In this document: positions 1 to 8,776 of the stretch, in pieces
How positions within the stretch are numbered: position 1 is the stretch's first letter
Layout: each line of letters begins with the position of its first letter
Assembly: GCF_003943505.1 (NCBI RefSeq)
Contig: NZ_RJPS01000004.1
Span: 130,658-178,277, forward strand
DNA: 47,620 nt
Direction of reading: 5' to 3'
Source: Streptococcus cristatus
Lineage (GTDB): Bacteria; Bacillota; Bacilli; Lactobacillales; Streptococcaceae
Notes under the pieces: model-generated
The model's input: only the letters and a program-made list of their open reading frames with translations
The model's database searches: none
What the model was told of the DNA's origin: nothing
Made by a program: the position numbers and the translations under genes

Positions 1-71
1 TGCCCCTCGTGAGCCTTGATGTCCTCCTTGATTTTCTTCATTTTTGCTACATCTGTAAATGCATCACTCAT
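1..71 (-). CDS. Veg family protein, N-terminal fragment (cut by window edge)
   Basis: Only the first 23 codons are present (MSDAFTDVAKMKKIKEDIKA...). The ATG lies one base past the dnaB stop codon, so it is probably translated from the dnaB message, and a TCTAAAAGAGAGGATG-type purine-rich stretch precedes it. The N-terminus resembles the streptococcal Veg-like proteins that I recall lying next to dnaB; Veg proteins are small, about 85 residues, and in Bacillus affect biofilm matrix gene expression. The assignment rests on remembered sequence similarity and context, because the diagnostic C-terminal part is outside the window. Confidence 0.55.
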   Translation of the reverse strand, partial: MSDAFTDVAKMKKIKEDIKAHEG

Positions 72-72
72 A

Positions 73-1428
73 CTATACATCCTCTCTTTTAGAAATACTT
101 GAAAATTTATTATATTCTTTTTGGAAAATTAGCTCAACCGTACCACGCGCTCCGCTCCGGTTTTTCTCAATAATGACTTCAACCTTATTGTTCGGAATGC
201 CCTCCTCTTCCTCACCAGCCCGCTCATAATAGTCATCCCGGTAAAGAAAGGCTACGATATCCGCGTCCTGCTCGATAGACCCAGACTCCCGAATATCTGA
301 TAGTACTGGGCGCTTATCCTGCCGCTGCTCCACGCCACGCGAGAGCTGACTCAGAGCAATAACCGGCACCTTGAGCTCCTTCGCTAAAATCTTAAGCTGG
401 CGGGAAATTTCCGAAACTTCCTGCTGACGGTTTTCACGACCCGTTCCTGTAATCAACTGCAAGTAGTCAATCAAAATCAGGCCAAGATTCCCTGTCTCCT
501 GAGACAACTTACGAGCCCGCGAACGAATCTCTGTAATCCGAATCCCTGGCGTGTCATCAATATAGATACTCGCATTGGCCAGATTTGCCGTCGCAATGGT
601 ATATTTTTGCCATTCTTCATCTGTCAATTGCCCCGTACGGATAGAATGAGAATTAATCACTCCTTCTGAAGCCAGCATCCGGTCTACCAGACTCTCTGCC
701 CCCATTTCTAGGGAGAAGATAGCCACTGTCTTATCAAGCTTAGTCCCGATATTCTGAGCGATATTGAGGGCGAAGGCCGTCTTTCCGACCGCAGGACGAG
801 CAGCTAGGATGATTAACTCTTCTTCGTGCAAGCCCGTCGTCATCTTATCCAGCTCACGATAACCCGTCGCAATCCCCGTAATATCAGTAGTTTGCTGAGA
901 ACGGGCTTCTAGATTAGCAAAATTAAGATTTAGAATATCTTGAATATTTTTAAACCCACTGCGGCTGGCCGTTTCACTGACATCAATCAGAGCCTTTTCT
1001 GCTCCTGCAATGATTTCCTCGGATGGTCTTTCCCCATCATAGGCTTGGTTTATGGATTCTGTCAAGCGCGAAATCAGCCGGCGCAAGATTGCTTTTTCAG
1101 AGACGATCTTGGCATAGTACTCTGCATTGGCAGAAGTCGGCACAGAATTAACGACCTCCACCAGATAGCTCAAGCCACCAATATTCTGCAAGTCTCCTTG
1201 GCTATCCAAAATATTGCGAACGGTGGTCGCATCAATAGCATCCCCACGATCCGCCAAGTCAATCATGGCCTTAAAAATCAGACGATGGGCATATTTAAAG
1301 AAATCCCCAGGCTCAATATATTCACGGACAAAGACCAGTTTGCTCTCATCGATGAAAATGGCCCCTAGTACAGACTGTTCTGCTAAAATATCTTGAGGCT
1401 GAGCTCGCAACTCATCAATCTCTGCCAT
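73..1428 (-). CDS. dnaB: Replicative DNA helicase DnaB (DnaC in Bacillus naming)
   Basis: Hexameric 5'-3' helicase that unwinds DNA ahead of the replication fork and recruits primase. At 451 residues it has the usual family length. The N-terminal primase-interacting domain is about residues 13-115. It is followed by a RecA-like C-terminal domain with the Walker A motif ARPAVGKT near 210-217, a Walker B-type LILIDYLQL near 315, and the helicase signature SQLSRGVEQR near 362. The start is supported by an AAAGGAAGG ribosome binding site. The gene lies 25 bases downstream of rplI on the same strand, the common Firmicute arrangement rplI-dnaB, and probably shares its transcript with gdpP and rplI. 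Confidence 0.98.
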   Translation of the reverse strand: MAEIDELRAQPQDILAEQSVLGAIFIDESKLVFVREYIEPGDFFKYAHRLIFKAMIDLADRGDAIDATTVRNILDSQGDLQNIGGLSYLVEVVNSVPTSANAEYYAKIVSEKAILRRLISRLTESINQAYDGERPSEEIIAGAEKALIDVSETASRSGFKNIQDILNLNFANLEARSQQTTDITGIATGYRELDKMTTGLHEEELIILAARPAVGKTAFALNIAQNIGTKLDKTVAIFSLEMGAESLVDRMLASEGVINSHSIRTGQLTDEEWQKYTIATANLANASIYIDDTPGIRITEIRSRARKLSQETGNLGLILIDYLQLITGTGRENRQQEVSEISRQLKILAKELKVPVIALSQLSRGVEQRQDKRPVLSDIRESGSIEQDADIVAFLYRDDYYERAGEEEEGIPNNKVEVIIEKNRSGARGTVELIFQKEYNKFSSISKREDV

Positions 1429-1453
1429 AGGTGAATCCTTCCTTTAATTCTTT

Positions 1454-1906
1454 TTACCCTTCCGTAACCCGCAGGCGAATCACACCTGTCACATCTTGGT
1501 AAATCTTTACAGGAACATCAATCAAACCAATCGAACGAATGGGAGAATCAACCTTGATATTCCGTTTGTCAATTTTTAGACCAAATTGCTTTTGTAGTTC
1601 ATCAGCAATTTTTTTGTTAGTAATCGAACCGAAAGTCCGTCCGTCTGGTCCTACTTTCTCTGTAAAAGCAACAACTGTTGCTTCTTCTTCCAACTTAGCT
1701 TTGATAGCTTGAGCCTCTGCCACCATTTCTGCGTGGGCTTTTTCTTGAGATTTTTGCTTTCCTCTCAGCTCACCGATAGCTTGTGCATTGGCTTCCTTAG
1801 CCAGATTTTTCTTAATCAGGAAATTTTGAGCATAGCCAGTAGGTACTTCCTTGATTTCCCCTTTTTTCCCTTTTCCCTTTACATCTGCTAAAAAAATAAC
1901 TTTCAT
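1454..1906 (-). CDS. rplI: 50S ribosomal protein L9
   Basis: Large-subunit ribosomal protein that binds 23S rRNA near the base of the L1 stalk and helps maintain the reading frame. It has 150 residues, a normal length. The N-terminal signature [17 protein letters not shown] and the following [13 protein letters not shown] segment are the conserved rRNA-binding N-domain. A long helix rich in Ala, Glu and Lys (about 45-75) links it to the C-domain. Only one base separates it from the gdpP stop codon, so the two are tightly coupled; an AGAAATAAA-rich Shine-Dalgarno region lies inside the end of gdpP. Confidence 0.97.
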   Translation of the reverse strand: MKVIFLADVKGKGKKGEIKEVPTGYAQNFLIKKNLAKEANAQAIGELRGKQKSQEKAHAEMVAEAQAIKAKLEEEATVVAFTEKVGPDGRTFGSITNKKIADELQKQFGLKIDKRNIKVDSPIRSIGLIDVPVKIYQDVTGVIRLRVTEG

Positions 1907-1907
1907 T

Positions 1908-3893
1908 TTATTTCTCCTTTTCTAGTGATTCTTCATTATCCATCACTTGATCCATAATCTCTTGATTTAGACGTTGAGTGACTTCAGCAACCGTTTGATC
2001 ACTGACTTGCGCTGCTGCTAGATTAAAGTGGCCGCCACCACCCATTTTCTCCATAATCCGCTGAACATTGATCTTGCTGCGACTACGAGCTGAAATGGAT
2101 ACGTAACCTTCGGTATTCTTGCTGACTACAAATGTTGCTTCAATGCCCGACATGGCAAGCATGGTGTCAGCCGCCTTACTAATGACAACTGTATCATAGC
2201 CGACATTTTCAGGACCTGCTGCTACAATCACATTTGGTAAAAGCTTCTTACCAGTCAAAATCAGCTCATTGACTGCTCGATACTCTTCAAAATTCGTCGA
2301 AGAAATATCCTGAATGACGACACTATCACTGCCCCGAGCACGCAAATAACTGGCTACATCAAAGGTTCGACTGGTCACTCTGGAAGTGAATTTCTTGGTA
2401 TCCAGCATAATCCCAGCCATAAGCAGGCTGGCTTGAATTTTATTCAGGCGATTCTTCTTGGAATTTTGAAACTGAATCAGCTCCGTTACCAATTCGCTGG
2501 CACTGCTGGCCCCACTTTCGATATAGGCGATAACTGCATTTTCAGGGAAATCCTCATCACGGCGGTGATGATCCACCACAATCGTCTGACTAAATCGGTC
2601 AAATAATTCCCTTGAAAGCGTTAAGGCCAGCTTCGAGTGATCCACCATTATCAAGAGCGAACGACTGGTCACTCGGTTCATGGCTTCCGAAATCGACAAA
2701 AGATAATCAGCGCCTTCCGACGTCAATTTTTGAATGGAGCGATAGATGTCTGAGCCCATCTGTTGGTCATCATACACAACATAGGCTTTCTCAATGATAT
2801 TGCTAGCAAAAAGCTGCATACCCACTGCGGAGCCTAAGGCATCCAAATCAAGATTGCGATGACCAACCACAAAAACCTGATCTACACTCTTGATTTTATC
2901 TGAAATAGCTGCCATCATAGCCCTCGTACGCGTACGTGTACGTTTGACAGATGCAGCCGTTCCACCACCAAAGTAAACTGGATTCTTGGTCTCATCATTC
3001 TCTTTGACAACCGCTTGGTCACCACCCCGGACCTCAGCTAGGTTAAGATTAAGGAGGGCAATCTTACCAATTTCATCATGCTTACCATCCCCGTAAGAAA
3101 AGCCCATACTAAGCGTCAGGGGAAGTTTTCGACTCTTGGCTTCTGTCCGAAATTGATCAATGATCGAAAATTTACTATCCATCAGTTGTTCCAAAACCGT
3201 ATAATCCGTGAAAAGATAATAACGATCCATCCCCACCCGACGGTAGAACATATGAAATTGCTCAGAAAACTCTGCTACAAAGTTAGCTACAAAACTATTG
3301 ATATGACTAATATCTGAATCTGATACAGCATCTTCCAAATCATCATAATTATCAACTGAGACAACCCCGATAACTGGTCGCGTCGTAACGAGCCCAACTG
3401 TTGCTTCATACTCACTTGATGCATCAAAAAAGTACAGGACACTAGAAGTTGAATCAAAGTAAACAGAATACTGGTTATCTCCTACTGTTGCATAGCTACC
3501 CGATTTCGAAGCAGCAAGCTGGATAATTTCCTGCAGGAGATCACTATTTAGCTCCCCATCATCCGTTGTAAAAATCAATTCAGCATAAGGATTGAACCAG
3601 TCTACATCTCCACTATTTTCATTGATTTTAATCACACCAACTGGCATCTTATCCAACAAAGAAGCTAAACTTCCCTCTGCTTGATGATTGACATAGCGAA
3701 TCTGCTCAAGCTCGTCCAATTCAGTCACTCTTTGCTGCTGAATAAATAGCCCAACCAAGAGCACCAGCACTATGAAAAGAGACACCAGCATAGGCAAACT
3801 ATCACCAAAAAGGCGTAGACAAATAGCTAATATGATAAAGGAAGTAAACCCCACTATCGCAAAGTAGCTCGGGGAAAAACGAATTCTTTTCAT
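1908..3893 (-). CDS. gdpP: Cyclic-di-AMP phosphodiesterase GdpP (DHH/DHHA1, YybT type)
   Basis: Membrane-anchored enzyme that hydrolyses c-di-AMP to pApA and so sets levels of this second messenger, which controls potassium and osmolyte transport and beta-lactam tolerance. It has 661 residues: two N-terminal membrane segments (about 10-52), a PAS-like domain (about 75-150), a degenerate GGDEF domain (about 165-300; GGDQA replaces GGDEF) and a DHH phosphoesterase domain. The DHH domain shows [13 protein letters not shown] near 345 and [10 protein letters not shown] near 440, and the DHHA1 motif [12 protein letters not shown] lies near 627. It heads the gdpP-rplI-dnaB cluster. The 290-base upstream region is full of TGTAAA/TTGACA motifs, so its promoter probably lies there. 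Pneumococcal Pde1 is the expected orthologue. Confidence 0.95.
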   Translation of the reverse strand: MKRIRFSPSYFAIVGFTSFIILAICLRLFGDSLPMLVSLFIVLVLLVGLFIQQQRVTELDELEQIRYVNHQAEGSLASLLDKMPVGVIKINENSGDVDWFNPYAELIFTTDDGELNSDLLQEIIQLAASKSGSYATVGDNQYSVYFDSTSSVLYFFDASSEYEATVGLVTTRPVIGVVSVDNYDDLEDAVSDSDISHINSFVANFVAEFSEQFHMFYRRVGMDRYYLFTDYTVLEQLMDSKFSIIDQFRTEAKSRKLPLTLSMGFSYGDGKHDEIGKIALLNLNLAEVRGGDQAVVKENDETKNPVYFGGGTAASVKRTRTRTRAMMAAISDKIKSVDQVFVVGHRNLDLDALGSAVGMQLFASNIIEKAYVVYDDQQMGSDIYRSIQKLTSEGADYLLSISEAMNRVTSRSLLIMVDHSKLALTLSRELFDRFSQTIVVDHHRRDEDFPENAVIAYIESGASSASELVTELIQFQNSKKNRLNKIQASLLMAGIMLDTKKFTSRVTSRTFDVASYLRARGSDSVVIQDISSTNFEEYRAVNELILTGKKLLPNVIVAAGPENVGYDTVVISKAADTMLAMSGIEATFVVSKNTEGYVSISARSRSKINVQRIMEKMGGGGHFNLAAAQVSDQTVAEVTQRLNQEIMDQVMDNEESLEKEK

Positions 3894-4013
3894 TAAAAAA
3901 CCTCTTATTGCGCCATTTTACCATATTTTCTTAAAAAAAGCGAGTTTTCACTGTCCTTGGACACTTATAAAGCAAGACAGAGTCAAGTCGCTCGGATTCT
4001 TTTCAGATAAGAA

Positions 4014-4139
4014 CTTGTAAATCGTTTTCAAATCCTGTAAATTTTGTAAACATAAAAGTTTCAATAGTTGACAACTTTTGTAAACCATGTTTTATATCAA
4101 GAGTTTCTTTTATCAACTTTCGTTTACAATATTGTAAAC
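4014..4139. repeat. Cluster of TGTAAA/TTGACA motifs with an 18-base perfect palindrome
   Basis: Within 126 bases there are TTGTAAAT (4015-4022), CTGTAAAT (about 4036-4043), TTTTGTAAAC (about 4042-4051), GTTGACAAC (4067-4075), TTTTGTAAACC (about 4077-4086) and the palindrome GTTTACAATATTGTAAAC (4122-4139). The cluster fills the space between the mnmG terminator and the gdpP start. It could hold the gdpP promoter, since TTTACA and TTGTCA read as -35-like elements on the minus strand, but the density and symmetry suggest binding sites. No regulator is assigned. Confidence 0.6.
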
Positions 4140-4144
4140 CATAT

Positions 4145-4175
4145 AAAAAACGCACCCTCTATTAAGACAGTGCGT
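4145..4175 (-). terminator. Rho-independent terminator after mnmG
   Basis: On the minus strand, arms ACGCAC and GTGCGT (4170-4175 and 4150-4155) enclose a 14-base loop that can shorten by further pairing, followed by six T residues (4145-4150). It lies 11 bases after the mnmG stop and separates mnmG from gdpP. Confidence 0.75.
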
Positions 4176-4185
4176 CGATTGCTTA

Positions 4186-6093
4186 TCATCTTGCTTTATT
4201 TTTAGAAATGCTTCTAGACTTGCCTTCTAAGTAAACCATCAAAATAGAAATATCTGCTGGATTGACACCCGAAATACGGCTTGCCTGACCAATCGTTTCT
4301 GGATTGATTTTCTTAAACTTCTGCCGCGCTTCTGTCGCAATGGAGTCAATATCATCCCAGTCAATATTTGCTGGAATCCGCTTTTCTTCCATGCGTTTCA
4401 TCTTCTCAACCTGATCAAGAGCTTTAGAAATATAGCCTTCGTACTTAATCTCTGTCTCAATTAGCTCGATAATCTTTTGATCCAACTCTTCTGCCGCTGG
4501 ACCAATGAATTGAACCACATCTTGATAAGACACTTCCGGTCGCCGCATAAATTCTTTGGCTGTCACTGCATCTGTCAGAGCTTTAAAGCCAAGCGCTTCT
4601 ATCTTAGCATTGGTTTCCTTGACGGGTTTCAACTTGATGGATTCCAATCGCTTCATCTCGTTGTCAAATTGATTCTTTTTAATCTCGAAACGAGCCCAGC
4701 GCTCATCATCTACCAAACCAATTTCTCGGCCAATCTCTGTCAAACGCATATCAGCATTGTCATGGCGGAGAATCAAACGATATTCCGCTCGACTAGTCAA
4801 GAGGCGATAAGGTTCTACAGTCCCCTTGGTCACCAAATCATCAATCATGACTCCAATGTAACCATCACTACGCTTCAAGATCAACTCTGGCTTCCCTTGG
4901 ATCTTCAAGGCCGCATTAATCCCAGCGATAATCCCTTGTCCTGCAGCTTCTTCATAACCAGAAGTTCCATTGGTTTGGCCTGCTGTAAAGAGTCCTGAAA
5001 TTTTCTTGGTTTCTAAGGTTGCCCGCAACTGGTGAGGCATAATCATATCGTACTCAATGGCATAACCTGTCCGCATCATCTCAGCATTTTCTAGCCCCTT
5101 GATAGAGTGAACCAAATCCTTCTGTACATCTTCTGGCAGACTGGTTGACAGCCCTTGCACATAAACTTCTTCCGTATCACGACCCTCAGGCTCTAAGAAA
5201 AGCTGGTGGCGTTCCTTATCCGCAAAACGGACGATCTTATCCTCAATAGACGGACAATAACGTGGCCCTACTCCTTTAACGATACCTGAAAACATAGGAG
5301 CACGGTGCAGGTTATTTTGGATAATTTCATGACTTTCTGCATTGGTATAAGTCAACCAGCAAGGCACTTGATCTTTCACATAGTCCTCATCACGAGAGGT
5401 GTATGAAAAATGATTGGCTTTTTCGTCTCCTGGCTGAATCTCGGTTACATCATAATTGATCGACGATGCCTTAACACGTGGAGGCGTTCCGGTTTTAAAA
5501 CGGCCAATTTCAAAACCTAGATCCCTCAGGTTATCTGCTAAAGGAATGGCTGCTAAACTGTGATTAGGACCAGATGAATACTTGAGATCACCAATGATAA
5601 TTTCTCCCCGCAAGGCTGTTCCAGTCGTAACAATGACGGCTTTAGCCGCATACTCCTGATGGGTCGCTGTCTTAACCCCAACTACTTTACCATCTTCTAC
5701 CAAGATTTCATTAATCATGGTTTGTCGCAAAGTCAAATTTTCTTGATTTTCAACAGTCTTCCGCATTTCTTTGGAGTAAAGCTCTTTATCCGCTTGCGCT
5801 CTAAGGGCACGAACTGCAGGTCCTTTGCCAGTATTGAGCATTTTCATCTGGATATAGCTCTTGTCAATATTCTTGGCCATCTCGCCGCCCAAAGCGTCTA
5901 CCTCACGGACAACAATGCCTTTAGCAGACCCTCCGATAGATGGATTACAAGGCATAAAAGCCAGCATCTCAATATTTATAGTTGCTAGCAAAACTTTACA
6001 TCCCATGCGGCTAGCAGCCAGCGATGCCTCAACTCCAGCATGGCCTGCTCCAATCACGACAATATCATAACTTTCAGTAAAATTGTGTGTCAT
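4186..6093 (-). CDS. mnmG: tRNA uridine-5-carboxymethylaminomethyl modification enzyme MnmG
   Basis: FAD-dependent enzyme that, with MnmE, adds the (carboxymethyl)aminomethyl group to C5 of the wobble uridine U34 in several tRNAs. The Rossmann FAD motif GAGHAGVEA is near residues 14-22, the conserved CNPSIGG follows near 47-53, and the C-terminal region ends with the GidA-associated helical domain ([18 protein letters not shown]). The reading frame stays open upstream to 6168, but ATG at 6093 ([10 protein letters not shown]) is chosen because it has AAGGA seven bases upstream and fits the usual 630-640 residue length; this gives 635 residues. Its own promoter is visible at 6201-6228. With mnmA nearby, two enzymes acting on the same wobble uridine are neighbours. 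Confidence 0.97.
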   Translation of the reverse strand: MTHNFTESYDIVVIGAGHAGVEASLAASRMGCKVLLATINIEMLAFMPCNPSIGGSAKGIVVREVDALGGEMAKNIDKSYIQMKMLNTGKGPAVRALRAQADKELYSKEMRKTVENQENLTLRQTMINEILVEDGKVVGVKTATHQEYAAKAVIVTTGTALRGEIIIGDLKYSSGPNHSLAAIPLADNLRDLGFEIGRFKTGTPPRVKASSINYDVTEIQPGDEKANHFSYTSRDEDYVKDQVPCWLTYTNAESHEIIQNNLHRAPMFSGIVKGVGPRYCPSIEDKIVRFADKERHQLFLEPEGRDTEEVYVQGLSTSLPEDVQKDLVHSIKGLENAEMMRTGYAIEYDMIMPHQLRATLETKKISGLFTAGQTNGTSGYEEAAGQGIIAGINAALKIQGKPELILKRSDGYIGVMIDDLVTKGTVEPYRLLTSRAEYRLILRHDNADMRLTEIGREIGLVDDERWARFEIKKNQFDNEMKRLESIKLKPVKETNAKIEALGFKALTDAVTAKEFMRRPEVSYQDVVQFIGPAAEELDQKIIELIETEIKYEGYISKALDQVEKMKRMEEKRIPANIDWDDIDSIATEARQKFKKINPETIGQASRISGVNPADISILMVYLEGKSRSISKNKAR

Positions 6094-6200
6094 CTCTTTT
6101 TCCTTCATTTTTTCACCAAAAAAGGCCAAGTCTCTAGAAGTGCAGGACAAAAAGCCTGCAACATCCATGAGCTTTGACCATCATAGGTATTGCTTATCTT

Positions 6201-6228
6201 ATTGTAGCAAATTGAGCGAAATTGTCAA
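6201..6228 (-). promoter_or_regulatory. Sigma-A type promoter for mnmG
   Basis: On the minus strand there is a consensus -35 TTGACA (plus-strand TGTCAA, 6223-6228), a 16-base spacer and -10 TACAAT (6201-6206). The predicted leader of about 100 nt contains a small GCAGG/CCTGC hairpin before the mnmG ribosome binding site. Confidence 0.65.
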
Positions 6229-6238
6229 TCTAAAGCAA

Positions 6239-6670
6239 CTAAGATTGGCGAATCGCTTCAAAAGCTTCTTTATCAATCTCGACAGATTCAGAGAATGCAT
6301 CCAGAACAATCCCTCTTAATGAAAATCTCCCTCTGCCTTCAACTGCAAACAATCAATCTGTGACAGGCAGTTGCAACCAAGAAAAGCGATCATAGTATTC
6401 TTTTGGAATCTCTTGCTCGTTTGAGAAAGAGGGATAGAAATAATCATCTCCCTTCTGCAGAATATCGGGTTTTAGGCGAGCACCCTCTTGGCCTTCACTC
6501 TCATCCATTAGATAAGCATTGAAAGGAACCCAAACCTTAGATTGCTTTAATACCTTAAATAATGCCTCTATAGATTCTGTCGTTTTCTCATGCAAATACT
6601 GCTTCTTATAGTCAGAAAGAGTTTCAAGTTCCTCCTTCTTAACAGTCTTTTTCTTAAAAAATTGAAACAT
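6239..6670 (-). pseudogene. SseB-like protein gene with a premature stop
   Basis: The ORF from 6670 encodes 105 residues and stops at TGA 6353-6355. Residues about 35-100 (SKVWVPFNAY, LKPDILQKGDDYFYPSFSNEQEIPKEY) match the SseB N-terminal domain family as I know it. In the same frame beyond the stop, translation continues for 37 residues including RGIVLDAFSESVEIDKEAF, then stops at TAG 6239-6241, so the ancestral protein was probably about 142 residues. A tandem AATCAATC (plus strand, 6351-6358) lies on the stop, and removing one unit gives a sensible DCLQLKAEGDF, after which a second frame change near 6314-6322 rejoins the first frame. Either two compensating indels or one nonsense mutation explains it. 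The truncated protein may still be made. It sits 21 bases after mnmA. Function unknown. Confidence 0.7.
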
Positions 6671-6691
6671 TCTCGTTCCTCTTGTAGCTAC

Positions 6692-7881
<1,190 letters not shown>

Positions 7882-7895
7882 CTTGAGCACGGTCT

Positions 7896-7924
7896 ATTAT
7901 AGCATGATTTAGCAAGGAGAACAA
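7896..7924 (-). promoter_or_regulatory. Promoter for mnmA
   Basis: On the minus strand, -35 TTGTTC (7919-7924), a 17-base spacer and consensus -10 TATAAT (7896-7901). The predicted leader of about 80 nt contains the duplicated 14-mer. Confidence 0.55.
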
Positions 7925-7971
7925 CGAATAACCTTTGCTCAATCTGATAAGCTTTTAAAGTTGTCAATTTG

Positions 7972-8009
7972 GTTTACATTGTTGTAAATATCTTGATATA
8001 GAAACCATG
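7972..8009. repeat. TTTACA-N4-TGTAAA dyad followed by a TCTTGATATA block
   Basis: GTTTACA-TTGT-TGTAAAT occupies 7972-7989, preceded by TTGTCAAT at 7960-7967. It is followed at 7991-8009 by TCTTGATATAGAAACCATG. A closely similar block, TCTTGATATAAAACATG, occurs in inverse orientation near 4086-4102 next to the palindrome at 4122-4139, so the two intergenic regions share more than the dyad. Confidence 0.6.
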
Positions 8010-8039
8010 TACTCTAACCAAGAATTTACTCGTAATTAC

Positions 8040-8071
8040 AAAAAGGGACTAGAATATAAACTCCAATCCCT
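8040..8071 (-). terminator. Terminator after the LysM gene (minus strand)
   Basis: On the minus strand, arms at 8062-8071 and 8044-8053 form a 10-bp stem with two G-U pairs (AGGGATTGGA with TCTAGTCCCT), an eight-base loop and a run of T (8040-8044). It lies 25 bases after the stop of the gene ending at 8096. Confidence 0.65.
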
Positions 8072-8095
8072 GTAAATATAATTTTTCCTAAAATC

Positions 8096-8632
8096 TTAAT
8101 ACCAGCCATTTGCTAACCAGAAATTTTTAGCAGCCGACCATGAGCCATAGCGACCTGCTACATAAGCATCCGCTGTCTTCTCTTGATTTTCTGATGATAA
8201 ATCTCCATTTAGATAGGTGATAGTCAACTGATAGCGACCATAGTATTGCCCATTTTGCGCTGTATAACTGCCGCTGGATTCTTTTTGAGCAATCCACTCC
8301 TTAGCCTCTGCCTCCTCAGCACTCAAGCCAGAACTTGGACTTACCACTGTTTCTTCAGCCTTATCTGATTTTTCAACAGTCATCTGCTCAGACACATCAT
8401 CATCCAGCTCTAAAACCTGACCAATACTAATCAGGTCGATATTGCTAATCTTGTTTTTTTGCGCAATCTTGTCAACAGTCATCTGATGAGAAGCAGCAAT
8501 CGCTGACAAGGTATCACCTGACTTGACAGTATAACTTTCTGCATTGACTACAATAGGAAGCAAAACAGCAGCTCCTGCCATCAAACTGAGTAAGCCTGCT
8601 TTCATCATTCTATTTTTAAAATACAAATTCAT
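8096..8632 (-). CDS. Secreted LysM protein with transglycosylase-like C-terminus
   Basis: A 178-residue exported cell-wall protein. It has a signal peptide (about 1-31, cleavage near VNA-ES), one LysM peptidoglycan-binding domain (SYTVKSGDTLSAIAASHQMTVDKIAQKNKI, about 33-77), and an acidic linker. The C-terminal domain (about 108-178) has the KEWIAQKESSGSYTAQNGQYYGRYQL pattern of aggregation-promoting-factor/transglycosylase-like proteins, in which the Glu of KESSG would be the candidate catalytic residue. An AAAGGAG ribosome binding site supports the start. The signal peptide/LysM half is clearly related to the protein at 24359-25018, so the two are paralogues or share an exchanged module. 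Two TGTAAT motifs lie upstream but no complete WalR box is seen. Activity is inferred, not shown. Confidence 0.88.
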   Translation of the reverse strand: MNLYFKNRMMKAGLLSLMAGAAVLLPIVVNAESYTVKSGDTLSAIAASHQMTVDKIAQKNKISNIDLISIGQVLELDDDVSEQMTVEKSDKAEETVVSPSSGLSAEEAEAKEWIAQKESSGSYTAQNGQYYGRYQLTITYLNGDLSSENQEKTADAYVAGRYGSWSAAKNFWLANGWY

Positions 8633-8776
8633 GTTTAGAATTCTCCTTTTCTGTGATATATCTATCCTAAAGCAAAAGTATTACAGAACCTTATTACTTT
8701 GATGAATTATATTACAGACTATTGAAGAACTTGTAAAAACAGACATGTATTTTGAATTTTTTTGATAGTTTAAAGG

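Noticed and set aside
940..1368. 142-residue open frame opposite dnaB, and many similar antisense frames elsewhere
   Set aside because: They are opposite strong, conserved coding sequence, have no ribosome binding site, and show no recognisable domain.
6110..6190. Short upstream ORF and GCAGG/CCTGC hairpin in the mnmG leader
   Set aside because: The short ORF has no ribosome binding site and the five-bp stem is weak; nothing supports a leader peptide or riboswitch.
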